Of a stretch of 64,000 nucleotides of DNA, positions 17,677 to 26,199 are shown piece by piece. Under the pieces are notes generated by a model. The model was not told the origin of the DNA. It made no database searches and saw nothing but the letters and a program-made list of their open reading frames with translations. The position numbers and the translations under genes were made by a program. The stretch is from Sphingomonas sp. Leaf33 (GTDB taxonomy: Bacteria; Pseudomonadota; Alphaproteobacteria; Sphingomonadales; Sphingomonadaceae), in NCBI RefSeq assembly GCF_001421785.1, contig NZ_LMLB01000001.1, forward strand, positions 1,199,618 to 1,263,617. The letters are read 5' to 3'. How positions within the stretch are numbered: the first letter of the stretch is position 1; every line of letters starts with the position of its first letter.

Positions 17677-20600
17677 TTAGAACGACATCCGCAGCCCGGC
17701 CGTCAGGATGCGGCCGGTGCTGGCGTAGGTCTGCGTCACCGGGTTCGCCGCGTACATCGTGCGGTACTGCGCGTTGTTGGTCAGGTTGCGCCCCTCGAGC
17801 GAGAGCTTCGCCCAGCTGGTCACGTTCAGGCCCAGCGCGAAGTCGATGTTCAGCTGGTTCTCGTTATACCCGAAGTCCGCGACCACCGGCGAGTTGCAGG
17901 CGGCACCCGCGTTCGTCGTCGTGCCGACCGAGCAGGTGCCCGAGGCGAGCGGGAAGCGGTTGACGTAGCGCGTGCGGTACGCCCCCGATACGCGCGCCGA
18001 GAACACCTTGTTCTCGAAATACAGCGTCGCGTTGAACGCATCGGGCGAGGTGTTGAGGAACGGCCCTTCGGCGAACGTATTGACCGCGGTCGACGCCGCT
18101 GCCCCTTGCGCGGTCGAAAGCACCGTGCCCGTCAGGTAGTTCAGCTTCGACGTGATGTGCGTGTAGTTCGCGGTCACGCCGAACTGGTCGAACGGGGCGG
18201 GCAGGAAGAAGAAGTTCGACTGCACGTTCACCTCGACGCCGCGGATGGTGCCGCCCGGCGCGTCGTTGAACTGACGCACCGCATAGACGCCGCCCGCCAC
18301 CGTATAGTCCTTCAGCGGCTGGTTCGTGATCGAATTGACGATCGCCTGGTAGACGGCGGGTTCGAACACCGACGACAGCGGCACTTCGCCCGCGATCTGC
18401 TGCGGGAAGCTGTCGATCTTCTTGCTGAAGAGGGTCACGCCGACGAGGCCGCCGCGACCGAAGTATTTCTCGAAGCTGAGGTCGAAGTTGGTCGCGCGGA
18501 ACGGGTTGAGGTACGGATTGCCGACCGTGACCGACGGCGCCGACCCGTTGGTCGCCAGGCCGCTCGGGAAGGCGGTCGTGCCCGGCGTCAGGCTGGCGAG
18601 CTGTGGACGCGCGATGACCTTTGCCGCGGCGAAGCGGATCAGCAGGTCGCGGACCGGCTCCCAGGTAAGGTTGGTCGAGGGCAGCCAGTCGAAATATTCG
18701 TTGGTCGCGGTGACCGGCAGGCCCTGCACGCCATCGCTGCCGCCGACGTTGCCGAAGCCCTTCACCCGCGTGCGGGCGACGCGCATACCGACGTCGCCGC
18801 GCAAGGGCGCACCGAACACGTCGAAGTTGAAATCGACCTGGAAGAAGCCTGACAGGTCCTGCTCGGTCACGGCCGCCCGCTGGCGACCATCGACGACCGC
18901 GCGGAAATCGCCCCATTTGTTGACGCAGTTGCAGTCGATGCCGAACGCGTTGATGAACTTGTTGAGATCGGGCGCATAGAAGCTGGTCGGGGTGCCGGTG
19001 CTGACGTCCAGCCCCTTGCCGAAACCGACCGTCTGGCCGAGGTCTGTGATCGCGAGCTTCGCTTCGGCCAGCGTCGGGTTGATCGCCTCGATCGACTGGT
19101 TGCGACGGCCCTGGTCGCTGTCGAAGTCGAACTTCTTCCAGGTGGCACCGAAGCGCAGCGTCAGCTGGTCGGGGATCGCATCCAGCGCGAAGTTCAGGCG
19201 GCCGACGCGATATTCGTTGCTGACGATATTGGTGAAGTACCGGATCGTCGACAGGCCCTTCACCAGCGACCAGCTGGCCGGGTTGGCGACGTTGAAGCCG
19301 GGGTTGAACACCGGCATGTTGCCGTCGCCGCGTTCGTCGAACGTATAGCCATCCTGGTCGATCGCGTTGAATTCGGTCAGGAAACCGGTCGCGTCGAACT
19401 TGGACTTCGAATAGCCGAGCGTCAGGTCGGCGCGGAACCGGTCGGTGATCTCCTGCGTCGCGTTCAGCGTCCCCTGGTAGAATTCGGTCGTGCCGAACTG
19501 GGCGTCGGCGTAGCTGCGCCAGTCGACGTCATCCAGCACGAGATAATCTGCCTGGCCTGCGGCATTGACGTTGGCGGCGCGGATCTTGGAGTTCGGGCGA
19601 CCGATCAGTTCGTTATAATAGGCGATCGACTGCGCGTTCGCGATATAGCCCGGCGATCGGGTCGAATTGTAATAGTCGTACGTGTTCAGGTTGTTCGGAT
19701 TGTAGCTCGCCTGCGTGCCGGGCAGCAGCGTCGTGCTGCCTTCGGTGCCGGCGCAGTTGACGACCGCCGACGGCACGCAGTTGGCGTAGAGCGCCAGGCG
19801 GTCGGCCAGGCCGTTGGCGGTGTTCGCCGCACGCAGCGTGTTCTGCGCGACGCGAGCATTGGTGCCGTTGCGGTTCAGGCCGATCGTGGTGATGCCGAAG
19901 TTCGTGCTGTCCTGCTTGTAGCGCGAATAGACGCCGTCGAGGATGATTTCGGTGCGGCTGGTCGGGCGCCACTGTGCGGTCGCGGTCGCCCCGAGCCGTT
20001 CGTACGCCAGCTCCTGCCGCTGGATCGACGGCAGCGCGGGGATGATCGTCGTCGGCGTGACGAGGGCATAGGCGGCCGGGTCGGAACCAAAGGTCGCGCC
20101 GGTGCCGGCGGTCGACGGGCGCGCGAAGCCGAAGGTGTTCGGCGTCACGCCGTTCAGCTGCGAATTGCGATAGGCGTAGTCGAACGACCCGATCGAGCGG
20201 CGATAGCTGTCGATCTGCTGTTCCTGCTTCTGGTACGCGACCGAAGCGAGGATGCCGAAATTGTTGCCGATCTTCTGCGAGATCAGCGCGGTCAGCCGCG
20301 GATTGATCGACTTGCCGTTCTCGCGATACTCGGCCTCCGCGCCAAGCGCATAGCGGCTGCCCTTGTAGGCGAGCGGGCGGCCGGTGGTCAGGTCGATGAT
20401 CGCGCCCAGCGACCCTTCGTCGTTCACCGCCGCGACCGATTTGGTGATCTTCACCCCGCCGAACAGTTCGGAGGCGAAGGTGTTGAAGTCGAACCCGCGC
20501 GACCGGTTCGCGCCGCTGTCCGAATTGCTGCCGCCCGCGGCCGACTGCGCATCGACGCCGTTCAGCCGGGTCTGCTGGAAATCGCCGCCCAGGCCGCGGA

Positions 20601-20991
20601 CGGTGATCGTGCGACCCTCGCCGTTGTCGCGGTCGATCGAGACGCCGGGCAGGCGCTGGATCGATTCGGCCAGGTTGGCGTCGGGGAAGTCGGCAATGTC
20701 CTCCGCGGTGATCGCATCGATGATCTGGTTGGAGCTGCGCTTCAGGTCGAGCGCGTTTTCCAGGCTGGCGCGAAAGCCGGTGACGACGATTTCCGACGTC
20801 TCGACACCGTCGGCCGTGGTCTCTTCCGGCGCGATCGGCGACGGCTGCTGATTGGCCGGGTTCGTTGGCGCGTTGGGGGCGGGGGGCGGCGCCGTCTGGG
20901 CGCTGGCCGCGGTCGTGCCGACGATCGCAGCGATCGCCAGCGCGGTGGTCGAGACGCCGTTCATGCGGCGGATGAATGTCGAGAACATCAT
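17677..20991 (-). CDS. TonB-dependent receptor
   Basis: 1104-residue outer-membrane receptor that would import a large substrate with TonB energy. Signal peptide MMFSTFIRRMNG.. ending ASAQ; then a Pro/Asn/Thr linker; plug domain ('ANLAESIQRLPGVSIDRDNGEGRTITVRGLG', about residues 95-130); then a 22-strand barrel ending 'TAGLRMSF' with the terminal Phe used by BAM. The linker lacks an STN domain. The start at 20991 follows GGGAGGGG. The length and plug sequence resemble sphingomonad/caulobacter receptors for glycans, and the adjacent GH43 enzyme points the same way, but the substrate is inferred only. Confidence 0.95.
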   Translation of the reverse strand: MMFSTFIRRMNGVSTTALAIAAIVGTTAASAQTAPPPAPNAPTNPANQQPSPIAPEETTADGVETSEIVVTGFRASLENALDLKRSSNQIIDAITAEDIADFPDANLAESIQRLPGVSIDRDNGEGRTITVRGLGGDFQQTRLNGVDAQSAAGGSNSDSGANRSRGFDFNTFASELFGGVKITKSVAAVNDEGSLGAIIDLTTGRPLAYKGSRYALGAEAEYRENGKSINPRLTALISQKIGNNFGILASVAYQKQEQQIDSYRRSIGSFDYAYRNSQLNGVTPNTFGFARPSTAGTGATFGSDPAAYALVTPTTIIPALPSIQRQELAYERLGATATAQWRPTSRTEIILDGVYSRYKQDSTNFGITTIGLNRNGTNARVAQNTLRAANTANGLADRLALYANCVPSAVVNCAGTEGSTTLLPGTQASYNPNNLNTYDYYNSTRSPGYIANAQSIAYYNELIGRPNSKIRAANVNAAGQADYLVLDDVDWRSYADAQFGTTEFYQGTLNATQEITDRFRADLTLGYSKSKFDATGFLTEFNAIDQDGYTFDERGDGNMPVFNPGFNVANPASWSLVKGLSTIRYFTNIVSNEYRVGRLNFALDAIPDQLTLRFGATWKKFDFDSDQGRRNQSIEAINPTLAEAKLAITDLGQTVGFGKGLDVSTGTPTSFYAPDLNKFINAFGIDCNCVNKWGDFRAVVDGRQRAAVTEQDLSGFFQVDFNFDVFGAPLRGDVGMRVARTRVKGFGNVGGSDGVQGLPVTATNEYFDWLPSTNLTWEPVRDLLIRFAAAKVIARPQLASLTPGTTAFPSGLATNGSAPSVTVGNPYLNPFRATNFDLSFEKYFGRGGLVGVTLFSKKIDSFPQQIAGEVPLSSVFEPAVYQAIVNSITNQPLKDYTVAGGVYAVRQFNDAPGGTIRGVEVNVQSNFFFLPAPFDQFGVTANYTHITSKLNYLTGTVLSTAQGAAASTAVNTFAEGPFLNTSPDAFNATLYFENKVFSARVSGAYRTRYVNRFPLASGTCSVGTTTNAGAACNSPVVADFGYNENQLNIDFALGLNVTSWAKLSLEGRNLTNNAQYRTMYAANPVTQTYASTGRILTAGLRMSF

Positions 20992-21059
20992 GAAACCCCT
21001 CCCAGGATCGTCCTTGCCGGGCTCCCGTGTCGTTGCACGGGCGCTCATGGTTCCGGTGA

Positions 21060-21073
21060 TGACACCGGTATCA
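21060..21073. promoter_or_regulatory. candidate LacI-family operator
   Basis: TGACACCGGTATCA, a near-perfect 14-bp palindrome 69 bp upstream of the receptor start. It fits TGNNANCGNTNNCA, the pattern recognised by LacI-type regulators of sugar utilisation in several proteobacteria. No LacI-type gene is in the window. Confidence 0.45.
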
Positions 21074-21237
21074 CAACGAGACATATTCAGGTCGTCGCAA
21101 AACGGCAAGCGCAAATAGCGACAGCGTTTCCAAGGGGCGCGGGCGCGCAGGGGCAGCGGCAACCGTGCCGAAATCGGACGCGCGTTAACCGCAGATTCGG
21201 GATGGCCGGAATCGTAAACGGCGCGTTAACTCGCTCT

Positions 21238-21405
21238 ATGAAACGCCGTTATCTGGTCCTGACCGACGAAGCCCGCCGTCACCCGTTCCGCCAGTCGCTG
21301 CCGCCGCAGCGCGTGGTCGCGGTGAAGAGCGACGATAATGACCTGAAGCTCTTCGCGCTGAGCTTCACGGCCTTCTTCGTGTGCTTTTACACGTTCCTCG
21401 CCTGA
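21238..21405 (+). CDS. small single-helix membrane protein
   Basis: 55-residue protein: a basic N-terminal half (MKRRYLVLTDEARRHPFRQS) followed by one C-terminal transmembrane helix (LKLFALSFTAFFVCFYTFLA). It would be a tail-anchored inner-membrane microprotein. It ends 12 bp before the convergent MFS gene and is divergent from the TonB receptor. The ATG at 21238 starts the charged segment; an in-frame ATG 36 bases upstream is possible but adds nothing recognisable. Function unknown. Confidence 0.65.
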   Translation: MKRRYLVLTDEARRHPFRQSLPPQRVVAVKSDDNDLKLFALSFTAFFVCFYTFLA

Positions 21406-21417
21406 ACGGGGGCGGCG

Positions 21418-22707
21418 TCAGTCGCAGGCGCGGTGGAGCTTCTGCGCCAGCCAGGCGGAGACGAGGCACATCGCTGCGACCAGCAGCAGCATGTCCTGCG
21501 GTGTCACGCCGAACCCGGTGATGACCAGCACCGCGACCGCGCCGATCGTCATGGCGCCGGCATTCACCACGTTGTTCGCCGCCACCGTGCGTGCGGTCTG
21601 GTCCTTCGTGACCGTCGTCGTCAGAAAGGCGTAGAGCGGCACGACGAACATGCCGCCGGCGACGGCGATGGCGAGCAGCGTGGCCATGATGATCAGCGAC
21701 TGCGAATGGGTCAGGAACGTCGCGACATCGTACATCTGCCCGGCCGGCGCCGGGCGGAACAGCCGCGCCTCGACCGAGAAGGCGACGACGAACGCGCCCA
21801 TCGCGACAACCGAGATCGGCGAATAGCGCGCGGAAATCTTGCCCTTCAGCATCGCATTGATCGCGACCGAGCCGATCGCGACGCCGACCGAGAAGATCGC
21901 GATGGCCAGGCTCGCGACCTTTTCGTCCGCGGTCAGCACATTCTTCACCAGCGGGGGGAAGATGATGATCAGCACGCTGCCGATCGTCCAGAAGAAGCTG
22001 ATCGCCAGGATCGCCAGGAACAGCCGGCGGATGTGCATCGTCGCCGATATCAGGTGCCACGACGCGGTGATCGGATTGTAGTTGATCTTGAGCGGCGGCC
22101 CCATGCGCGGCGCCGGCGGCACCATGCGGCCGGTCACCCAGCCGATCAGCGCGACGATGATGACGAGGCCCGCGGCGGCCTCCACCGCGATCCAGCCGGC
22201 GAGCACGGTGCCCAGCAGGATCGACAGATAGGTCGCCGCCTCGACCAGCCCGGTGCCGCCCAGGACTTCGTGATCCTTCAGATGCTGCGGCAGGATGGCG
22301 TATTTGATCGGCCCGAAGAACGTCGAATGCGTGCCGAGCATCAGCACCGCGCCCAGCATCATGCCGAGGCCCACCGACGTATAGCCGGCCTTGGCCGCCA
22401 GCAGACCGGCGGCGCCGAATACCATGATGAAGATCTCGGCGGTCTTCACCAGCCGGATGATGCGCGACTTGTCGTAGGTGTCGGCCAACTGACCCGACAG
22501 CGCGGAGAGCAGGAAGAAGGGCAGGATCGCCAGGCCCGTCGCCAGCGCGTTGAAATGCGCCTCCATCTCGGCGTCGTTGAAGATCTGGTAGGTCGCGAAC
22601 AGGACCATCGCGGTCTTGAACAGGTTGTCGTTGAACGCGCCCAGGAACTGGGTGACGAAGAGCGGCAGGAACCGCCGCTCCTTGAGAAGCCCGAGGGCAT
22701 TGAACAT
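21418..22707 (-). CDS. MFS transporter, LplT-like
   Basis: 429-residue major facilitator with 12 predicted helices. The opening 'RRFLPLFVTQFLGAFNDNLFKTAMV' is the signature of the LplT group (lysophospholipid flippases, often fused to Aas acyltransferases), and 'GPIKYAILPQHL' matches the same group near residue 130. It may move lysophospholipids across the inner membrane for re-acylation; no acyltransferase gene is adjacent, so this is inferred. The ATG at 22707 is the only start giving the normal N-terminus. Confidence 0.85.
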   Translation of the reverse strand: MFNALGLLKERRFLPLFVTQFLGAFNDNLFKTAMVLFATYQIFNDAEMEAHFNALATGLAILPFFLLSALSGQLADTYDKSRIIRLVKTAEIFIMVFGAAGLLAAKAGYTSVGLGMMLGAVLMLGTHSTFFGPIKYAILPQHLKDHEVLGGTGLVEAATYLSILLGTVLAGWIAVEAAAGLVIIVALIGWVTGRMVPPAPRMGPPLKINYNPITASWHLISATMHIRRLFLAILAISFFWTIGSVLIIIFPPLVKNVLTADEKVASLAIAIFSVGVAIGSVAINAMLKGKISARYSPISVVAMGAFVVAFSVEARLFRPAPAGQMYDVATFLTHSQSLIIMATLLAIAVAGGMFVVPLYAFLTTTVTKDQTARTVAANNVVNAGAMTIGAVAVLVITGFGVTPQDMLLLVAAMCLVSAWLAQKLHRACD

Positions 22708-22852
22708 GGTACGCGGTGCCTTCGAGCGATTGTCCCCTGGCGGGTGCAATAGCGGACACGGGGGCGGGGCGGCAATGGTGGATACGTGGTGGTGCGCCGG
22801 GTCATCCCCGGTTGCCCCACGCGCAACCGCCGCGTAAGCCATCCGGGTCAAG

Positions 22853-23422
22853 ATGCTTACGCTCCCCAACCTCCTGACCCTGTCCCGCATCGTCACGGTG
22901 CCGCTGCTCGTCGCGCTGCTGTGGTGGCCGCAGTGGGAGGCGGGCTATGCCATGGCCTTCGTGCTGTACTGCCTGATGGGCGTGACCGATTATTTCGACG
23001 GCTATCTGGCGCGCGCGCAAGGCGCGGTGTCGAAGCTCGGCCAGTTCCTCGATCCGATCGCCGACAAGATCATGGTTGCGGCGGTTATCCTGATGCTGGT
23101 CGGCACCCGGTTCGAGGATCGCGCGATCATCACCGGCATCCACCTGATCGCGGCGATGGTCATCCTGCTGCGCGAGATCATGGTCAGCGGCCTGCGCGAA
23201 TTCCTGGGCGGCATCCAGGTCTCGGTCCCGGTCTCGAAACTCGCCAAGTGGAAGACGACGCTGCAACTGGTGTCGCTCGGCGCGCTGATCCTGGCGGGCG
23301 CGGTGCCCGGCATCGCCTTCGTCAAGATCGTTGGCCTCGCCAGCCTGTGGGGGGCGGCCGCGCTGACGCTGCTGACGGGGTGGGATTACCTGCGCGTCGG
23401 CCTGAAGCACATGGACAGCTGA
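22853..23422 (+). CDS. pgsA: CDP-diacylglycerol-glycerol-3-phosphate phosphatidyltransferase
   Basis: Makes phosphatidylglycerophosphate, the committed step to phosphatidylglycerol and cardiolipin, in the inner membrane. The 189-residue protein starts MLTLPNLLTLSRIVTVPLL and contains the CDP-alcohol phosphotransferase motif: 'DYFDGYLARAQGAVSKLGQFLDPIADK' supplies the D..DG..AR..G..D..D pattern (residues about 44-70). Several transmembrane helices. Its TGA overlaps the moaD ATG. Confidence 0.96.
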   Translation: MLTLPNLLTLSRIVTVPLLVALLWWPQWEAGYAMAFVLYCLMGVTDYFDGYLARAQGAVSKLGQFLDPIADKIMVAAVILMLVGTRFEDRAIITGIHLIAAMVILLREIMVSGLREFLGGIQVSVPVSKLAKWKTTLQLVSLGALILAGAVPGIAFVKIVGLASLWGAAALTLLTGWDYLRVGLKHMDS

Positions 23423-23679
23423 TGGCCATCGAGATGCTCTATTTCGCCTGGGTCCGTGAAGGCGTGGGCCGGGGCAGCGAGCGGGTCGATCCGCCCGCCG
23501 ACGTGGCGACGGTCGCCGACCTGCTCGACTGGCTCGCCGCGGACAGCCCGGCGCACGCACAGGCATTCGGCGACCGCGCGAAGCTGCGCGCGGCGGTCGA
23601 CCAGGCGTTCGTGCCGCTCGACGCAGGCATAGCCGGCGCGCGCGAAGTGGCGATCTTTCCACCGGTGACCGGCGGATGA
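23422..23679 (+). CDS. moaD: molybdopterin synthase small subunit
   Basis: 85-residue ubiquitin-fold sulfur carrier of molybdenum cofactor synthesis. It ends in the obligatory Gly-Gly (IFPPVTGG), whose carboxylate becomes a thiocarboxylate. The start 'MAIEMLYFAWVREGVGRGSERVD' and central 'TVADLLDWLAADSP' fit MoaD. It overlaps pgsA by 1 base and moaE by 4, so it is translated from a coupled transcript. Confidence 0.95.
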   Translation: MAIEMLYFAWVREGVGRGSERVDPPADVATVADLLDWLAADSPAHAQAFGDRAKLRAAVDQAFVPLDAGIAGAREVAIFPPVTGG

Positions 23680-24113
23680 TCCGCGTCACCGTCCAGCGCG
23701 AACCGATCGACGTCGCCGCCGCGCTTGCCGCTGTGGAAGCCGACGGGGCGGGGGCGATCGCCAGCTTCACCGGGCTGGTCCGCGCCGACGACGGGGTCAG
23801 CATCCTCGAACTCGAACATTATCCCGGCATGACCGAAGCCGCGCTGACCGCGCTGGCCGAAGGCGCCGCGGCGCGGTGGGACCTGCTCGACGTGACGATC
23901 GTCCACCGCGTCGGCCCGATGCGCCCCGGCGAGCGCGTCGTCTTCGTCGCCACCGCCGCCCGCCACCGCGGCGCCGCGCTGGAGGCGTGCGCGAGCCTGA
24001 TCGACCGGCTGAAGACCGAAGCGCCGTTCTGGAAGCGCGAAGTGACGACCGAGGGCAGCCGCTGGGTCGAAGCGCGCGGTGGCGACGAGGACGCGGCGGC
24101 GCGGTGGCGATAG
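23676..24113 (+). CDS. moaE: molybdopterin synthase catalytic subunit
   Basis: 145-residue large subunit, which transfers sulfur from MoaD thiocarboxylate to precursor Z to make molybdopterin. Conserved segments are 'GAIASFTGLVRADD', 'LELEHYPGMTEAAL', 'IVHRVGPMRPGERVVFVATAARHRGAALEACASLIDRLKTEAPFWKRE' in pieces, the last containing the active-site lysines. The final 122 bases (23992-24113) recur in decayed form at 25015-25137. Confidence 0.96.
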   Translation: MIRVTVQREPIDVAAALAAVEADGAGAIASFTGLVRADDGVSILELEHYPGMTEAALTALAEGAAARWDLLDVTIVHRVGPMRPGERVVFVATAARHRGAALEACASLIDRLKTEAPFWKREVTTEGSRWVEARGGDEDAAARWR

Positions 24114-24165
24114 CGATTTAGGCCGTGAACCCGTAAACGACGACGTGCGGCGGGGGTGTTGAATA

Positions 24166-24188
24166 TCCGCTTTTGGGTGGTAAGCGGA
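24166..24188. repeat. short inverted repeat TCCGCTT/AAGCGGA
   Basis: Seven-base arms with a 9-base loop (TCCGCTT at 24166-24172, AAGCGGA at 24182-24188). The sequence GAATATCCGCTTTT around the left arm recurs at 24763-24776, where it is itself palindromic with an upstream AAGCGGA. The two copies bracket the AT-richer islet genes. Confidence 0.5.
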
Positions 24189-24190
24189 CG

Positions 24191-24475
24191 CTATCCAAAG
24201 GCGATGATCGCCCAACCAATTACCCCGATCATCGCGACGCTGACGGTCGCAAATGCCGCCGTGAAGACGAAAGCGATCCAGAAGTTGATCGGCTGGACGC
24301 TGCGCTCGATGCGGTGGCTCTGCGCGTAGATCACTCCTGTTCGCAGCCCAACCAGCGCATTGCGTCCAAACAGGACTGCGAGAAGCAGAGCCACCGGAAC
24401 AAGCACGATCATCAAAGCCATTGATCCCATGAATCGATCTATGCCGGTGACTTGGGAGGTACTCAAGCCGTGCAT
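24191..24475 (-). CDS. small membrane protein, unknown
   Basis: 94-residue protein with two long hydrophobic helices (about residues 16-42, SMALMIVLVPVALLLAVLFG, and residues 66-92, FWIAFVFTAAFATVSVAMIGVIGWAI). Not recognised. Start is uncertain: ATG 24475 lies 20 bp after the preceding small gene and ATG 24529 would overlap it; neither has a strong ribosome site. Codon use and base composition are less GC-rich than the flanking core genes, in keeping with an acquired islet between moaE and its duplicated 3' end. Confidence 0.5.
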   Translation of the reverse strand: MHGLSTSQVTGIDRFMGSMALMIVLVPVALLLAVLFGRNALVGLRTGVIYAQSHRIERSVQPINFWIAFVFTAAFATVSVAMIGVIGWAIIAFG

Positions 24476-24494
24476 GGACGACTGGTGTTGGGCG

Positions 24495-24698
24495 TCAGCT
24501 GCCGTTACGCGGCTTGCGAAACCGAGCATATTTTTTGGGTGATGATTGCGATCTGTAGCGCCCTCCGGCCCGGTCGAGCAGCACACGTTCCACGACCCAA
24601 TTTAACGATCGCAGCACCACCTGGAAGAACAGATAGTCGATAATCAGGAACACGATGATAGCGGCTAGGCCGATCGCGTTTAGCACCATCAGGCTCAA
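24495..24698 (-). CDS. small membrane protein, unknown
   Basis: 67-residue protein with one hydrophobic helix near its N-terminus (MVLNAIGLAAIIVFLIIDYLFF) and a basic C-terminal tail (RAGGRYRSQSSPKKYARFRKPRNGS). The likely start is TTG 24698, seven bases after GGGAG; ATG 24689 is the alternative. It precedes the other small membrane gene in the same direction and may form a pair with it. Not recognised. The stretch from here to 25014 has no gene I can support (a GTG-started frame at 24748-25002 has no family resemblance). Confidence 0.5.
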   Translation of the reverse strand: MSLMVLNAIGLAAIIVFLIIDYLFFQVVLRSLNWVVERVLLDRAGGRYRSQSSPKKYARFRKPRNGS

Positions 24699-25014
24699 AG
24701 CTGCTCTCCCAGTCGCTTCCTGACATACCAGCGAATTGCAACGGCTGCTATTGGGCGGAAGCGGAATATCCGCTTTTTTTGAGCTCCAGCGTCGCTGCTG
24801 AACCGCCTGGAGGCGATGCCAGACGCTCGTTCAGTCGTTTGTTGAAGTAAAGTTGGAAAATGTTGTGTATAGCTTCGACTAGCAGCTCTTTCTCATCGAT
24901 GGTTTTCCTTCGCCCATGGCGGTGTCGCGTCGCTCCGCCAGTGGATCGCCCGGACGGGGATTTGGGACCGGCATAGTGTGACCTTCGTGTGACCTTAGCC
25001 ACGCCTGGTCGAAT

Positions 25015-25137
25015 CGAGCCTGATCGACCGGCTGAAGACGCAAGCGCCGTTTTGAAAGCGCAAAGTGACCGACGAGGGCAGCCGCTGGGTCAAAGCGCGC
25101 GGTGGCGACGAGGCTATGGCGGCGCGGCGGCGGTGAT
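25015..25137 (+). pseudogene. decayed copy of the moaE 3' end
   Basis: This 123-bp stretch is nearly identical to the last 122 bases of moaE (23992-24113), including the shared 'CTGATCGACCGGCTGAAGAC' and 'GCCGCTGGGTC..AGCGCGCGG' blocks, and ends at a stop in the same frame. Read in the moaE frame it gives LIDRLKTQAPF-stop-KRKVTDEGSRWV: the Trp codon TGG of moaE is TGA here. It cannot encode protein by itself. It lies 900 bp downstream of intact moaE and marks the far edge of the AT-richer islet. Confidence 0.85.
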
Positions 25138-25147
25138 TCCCTACCTC

Positions 25148-25258
25148 CCGTCACCCCGGACTAGTTCCGGGGTCCACCAGGCGGTTTGGGGAAGGGCTAG
25201 AGGGTCGAGCAACTTCCGTCGCGGCATAGTGGACCCCGGAACAGGTCCGGGGTGACGG
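25148..25258. repeat. 111-bp palindromic repeat
   Basis: Left arm CCGTCACCCCGGAC..TTCCGGGGTCCAC and right arm GTGGACCCCGGAA..GTCCGGGGTGACGG are inverted copies. A second family of sphingomonad-type extragenic palindrome, distinct from the CCGTTCG type, lying just after the oxyR gene end. Confidence 0.8.
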
Positions 25259-25274
25259 TAAAGATGGGCGGGGT

Positions 25275-26171
25275 TCACCGCTCGCCCAGCACCCCCGCCA
25301 GCAAGCGAAAGTCCTTTTCCCGCGGGCTCGCCTTGCGCCAGACCAGCGCGATGTGCCGGGACGGGTTGTCGGCGGCCAGCGGCGCCGATGCGATGTGCGT
25401 GCGCTCCAGGATGCCGGCGTCGAGCGCCATTTCGGGCAGGATCGTCATGCCCAGGCCATTGTCGACCATCTGCACGACGGTGTGCAGCGACGTGCCCAGC
25501 ATCGTCGCCTCGGCACGGATTTCGGGGCGGTTGCAGGCGGCGAGTGCGTGGTCCTTCAGGCAATGCCCGTCCTCCAGCAGCAGCAGTCGGCTCTCGTCGA
25601 TGTCGCTCGGCCGGATGCCGGCGGCGGGCGGCGACAGTTCGCCCTTGGGGAAGGCGAGGTACAGCCGGTCCTCGAACAGGCGCGCGGCCTCCACGTCACC
25701 GCAGGCGTAGGGGAGGGCCAGCAGCACGCAGTCGGTGCGGCCCTGGTGGAGCCCTTCGCACGCCGGGCCGCTCGGCTCCTCGCGCAGGTACAGCTTCAGG
25801 TCGGGATAGTCGCGGCGCAGGCGCGGCAGGATCTGCGGCAGCATGAACGGCGCGATGGTCGGGATGACGCTCATCCGCATCTCGCCCGACAGCGGCTGGC
25901 CAGCGGCGCGCGCCATGTCGCCCAGCTCCTCCGCCTCGCGCAGCACGCGGCGGGCCTTTTCGGCGATGCGTTCGCCCAGCGGCGTGAAGCGGACGACGCG
26001 GCGGGTGCGCTCGACCAGCGTGATGCCGATCAGCGTCTCCAGCTCGCGGATGCCGGCCGACAGCGTCGACTGCGTCACGAAACACGCCTCCGCGGCGCGG
26101 CCGAAATGGCCGATGTCGCGGAGCGCAACCAGATATTGCAGCTGCTTCAGCGTGGGCAGGTAGGTGGTCAC
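25275..26171 (-). CDS. oxyR: hydrogen peroxide sensor OxyR
   Basis: LysR-family activator of peroxide-defence genes. The 298-residue protein has the N-terminal winged helix-turn-helix (LKQLQYLVALRDIGHFGRAAEACFVTQSTLSAGI) and a periplasmic-binding-like sensor domain. The redox pair is present: Cys204 and Cys213 in 'LLLLEDGHCLKDHALAACNRP', which matches the LEDGHC..C arrangement of E. coli OxyR (Cys199/Cys208). It lies 28 bp downstream of a TSUP carrier gene and probably shares its transcript; no catalase or ahpC is adjacent. Confidence 0.92.
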   Translation of the reverse strand: MTTYLPTLKQLQYLVALRDIGHFGRAAEACFVTQSTLSAGIRELETLIGITLVERTRRVVRFTPLGERIAEKARRVLREAEELGDMARAAGQPLSGEMRMSVIPTIAPFMLPQILPRLRRDYPDLKLYLREEPSGPACEGLHQGRTDCVLLALPYACGDVEAARLFEDRLYLAFPKGELSPPAAGIRPSDIDESRLLLLEDGHCLKDHALAACNRPEIRAEATMLGTSLHTVVQMVDNGLGMTILPEMALDAGILERTHIASAPLAADNPSRHIALVWRKASPREKDFRLLAGVLGER

Positions 26172-26199
26172 GCCTGCGGGTCTAGCTCTCTCCGCCGCC

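Noticed and set aside
24748..25002. 84-residue frame on the minus strand inside the islet
   Set aside because: It starts with GTG without a ribosome site and its product (basic N-terminus, 'IHNIFQLYFNKRLNERLASP') has no recognisable family; it overlaps the repeat-like CCGCTTTT region.
24114..25014. tRNA-associated integrative island
   Set aside because: No tRNA gene or integrase is present; the duplicated sequence is the moaE 3' end, so only a remnant can be suggested.
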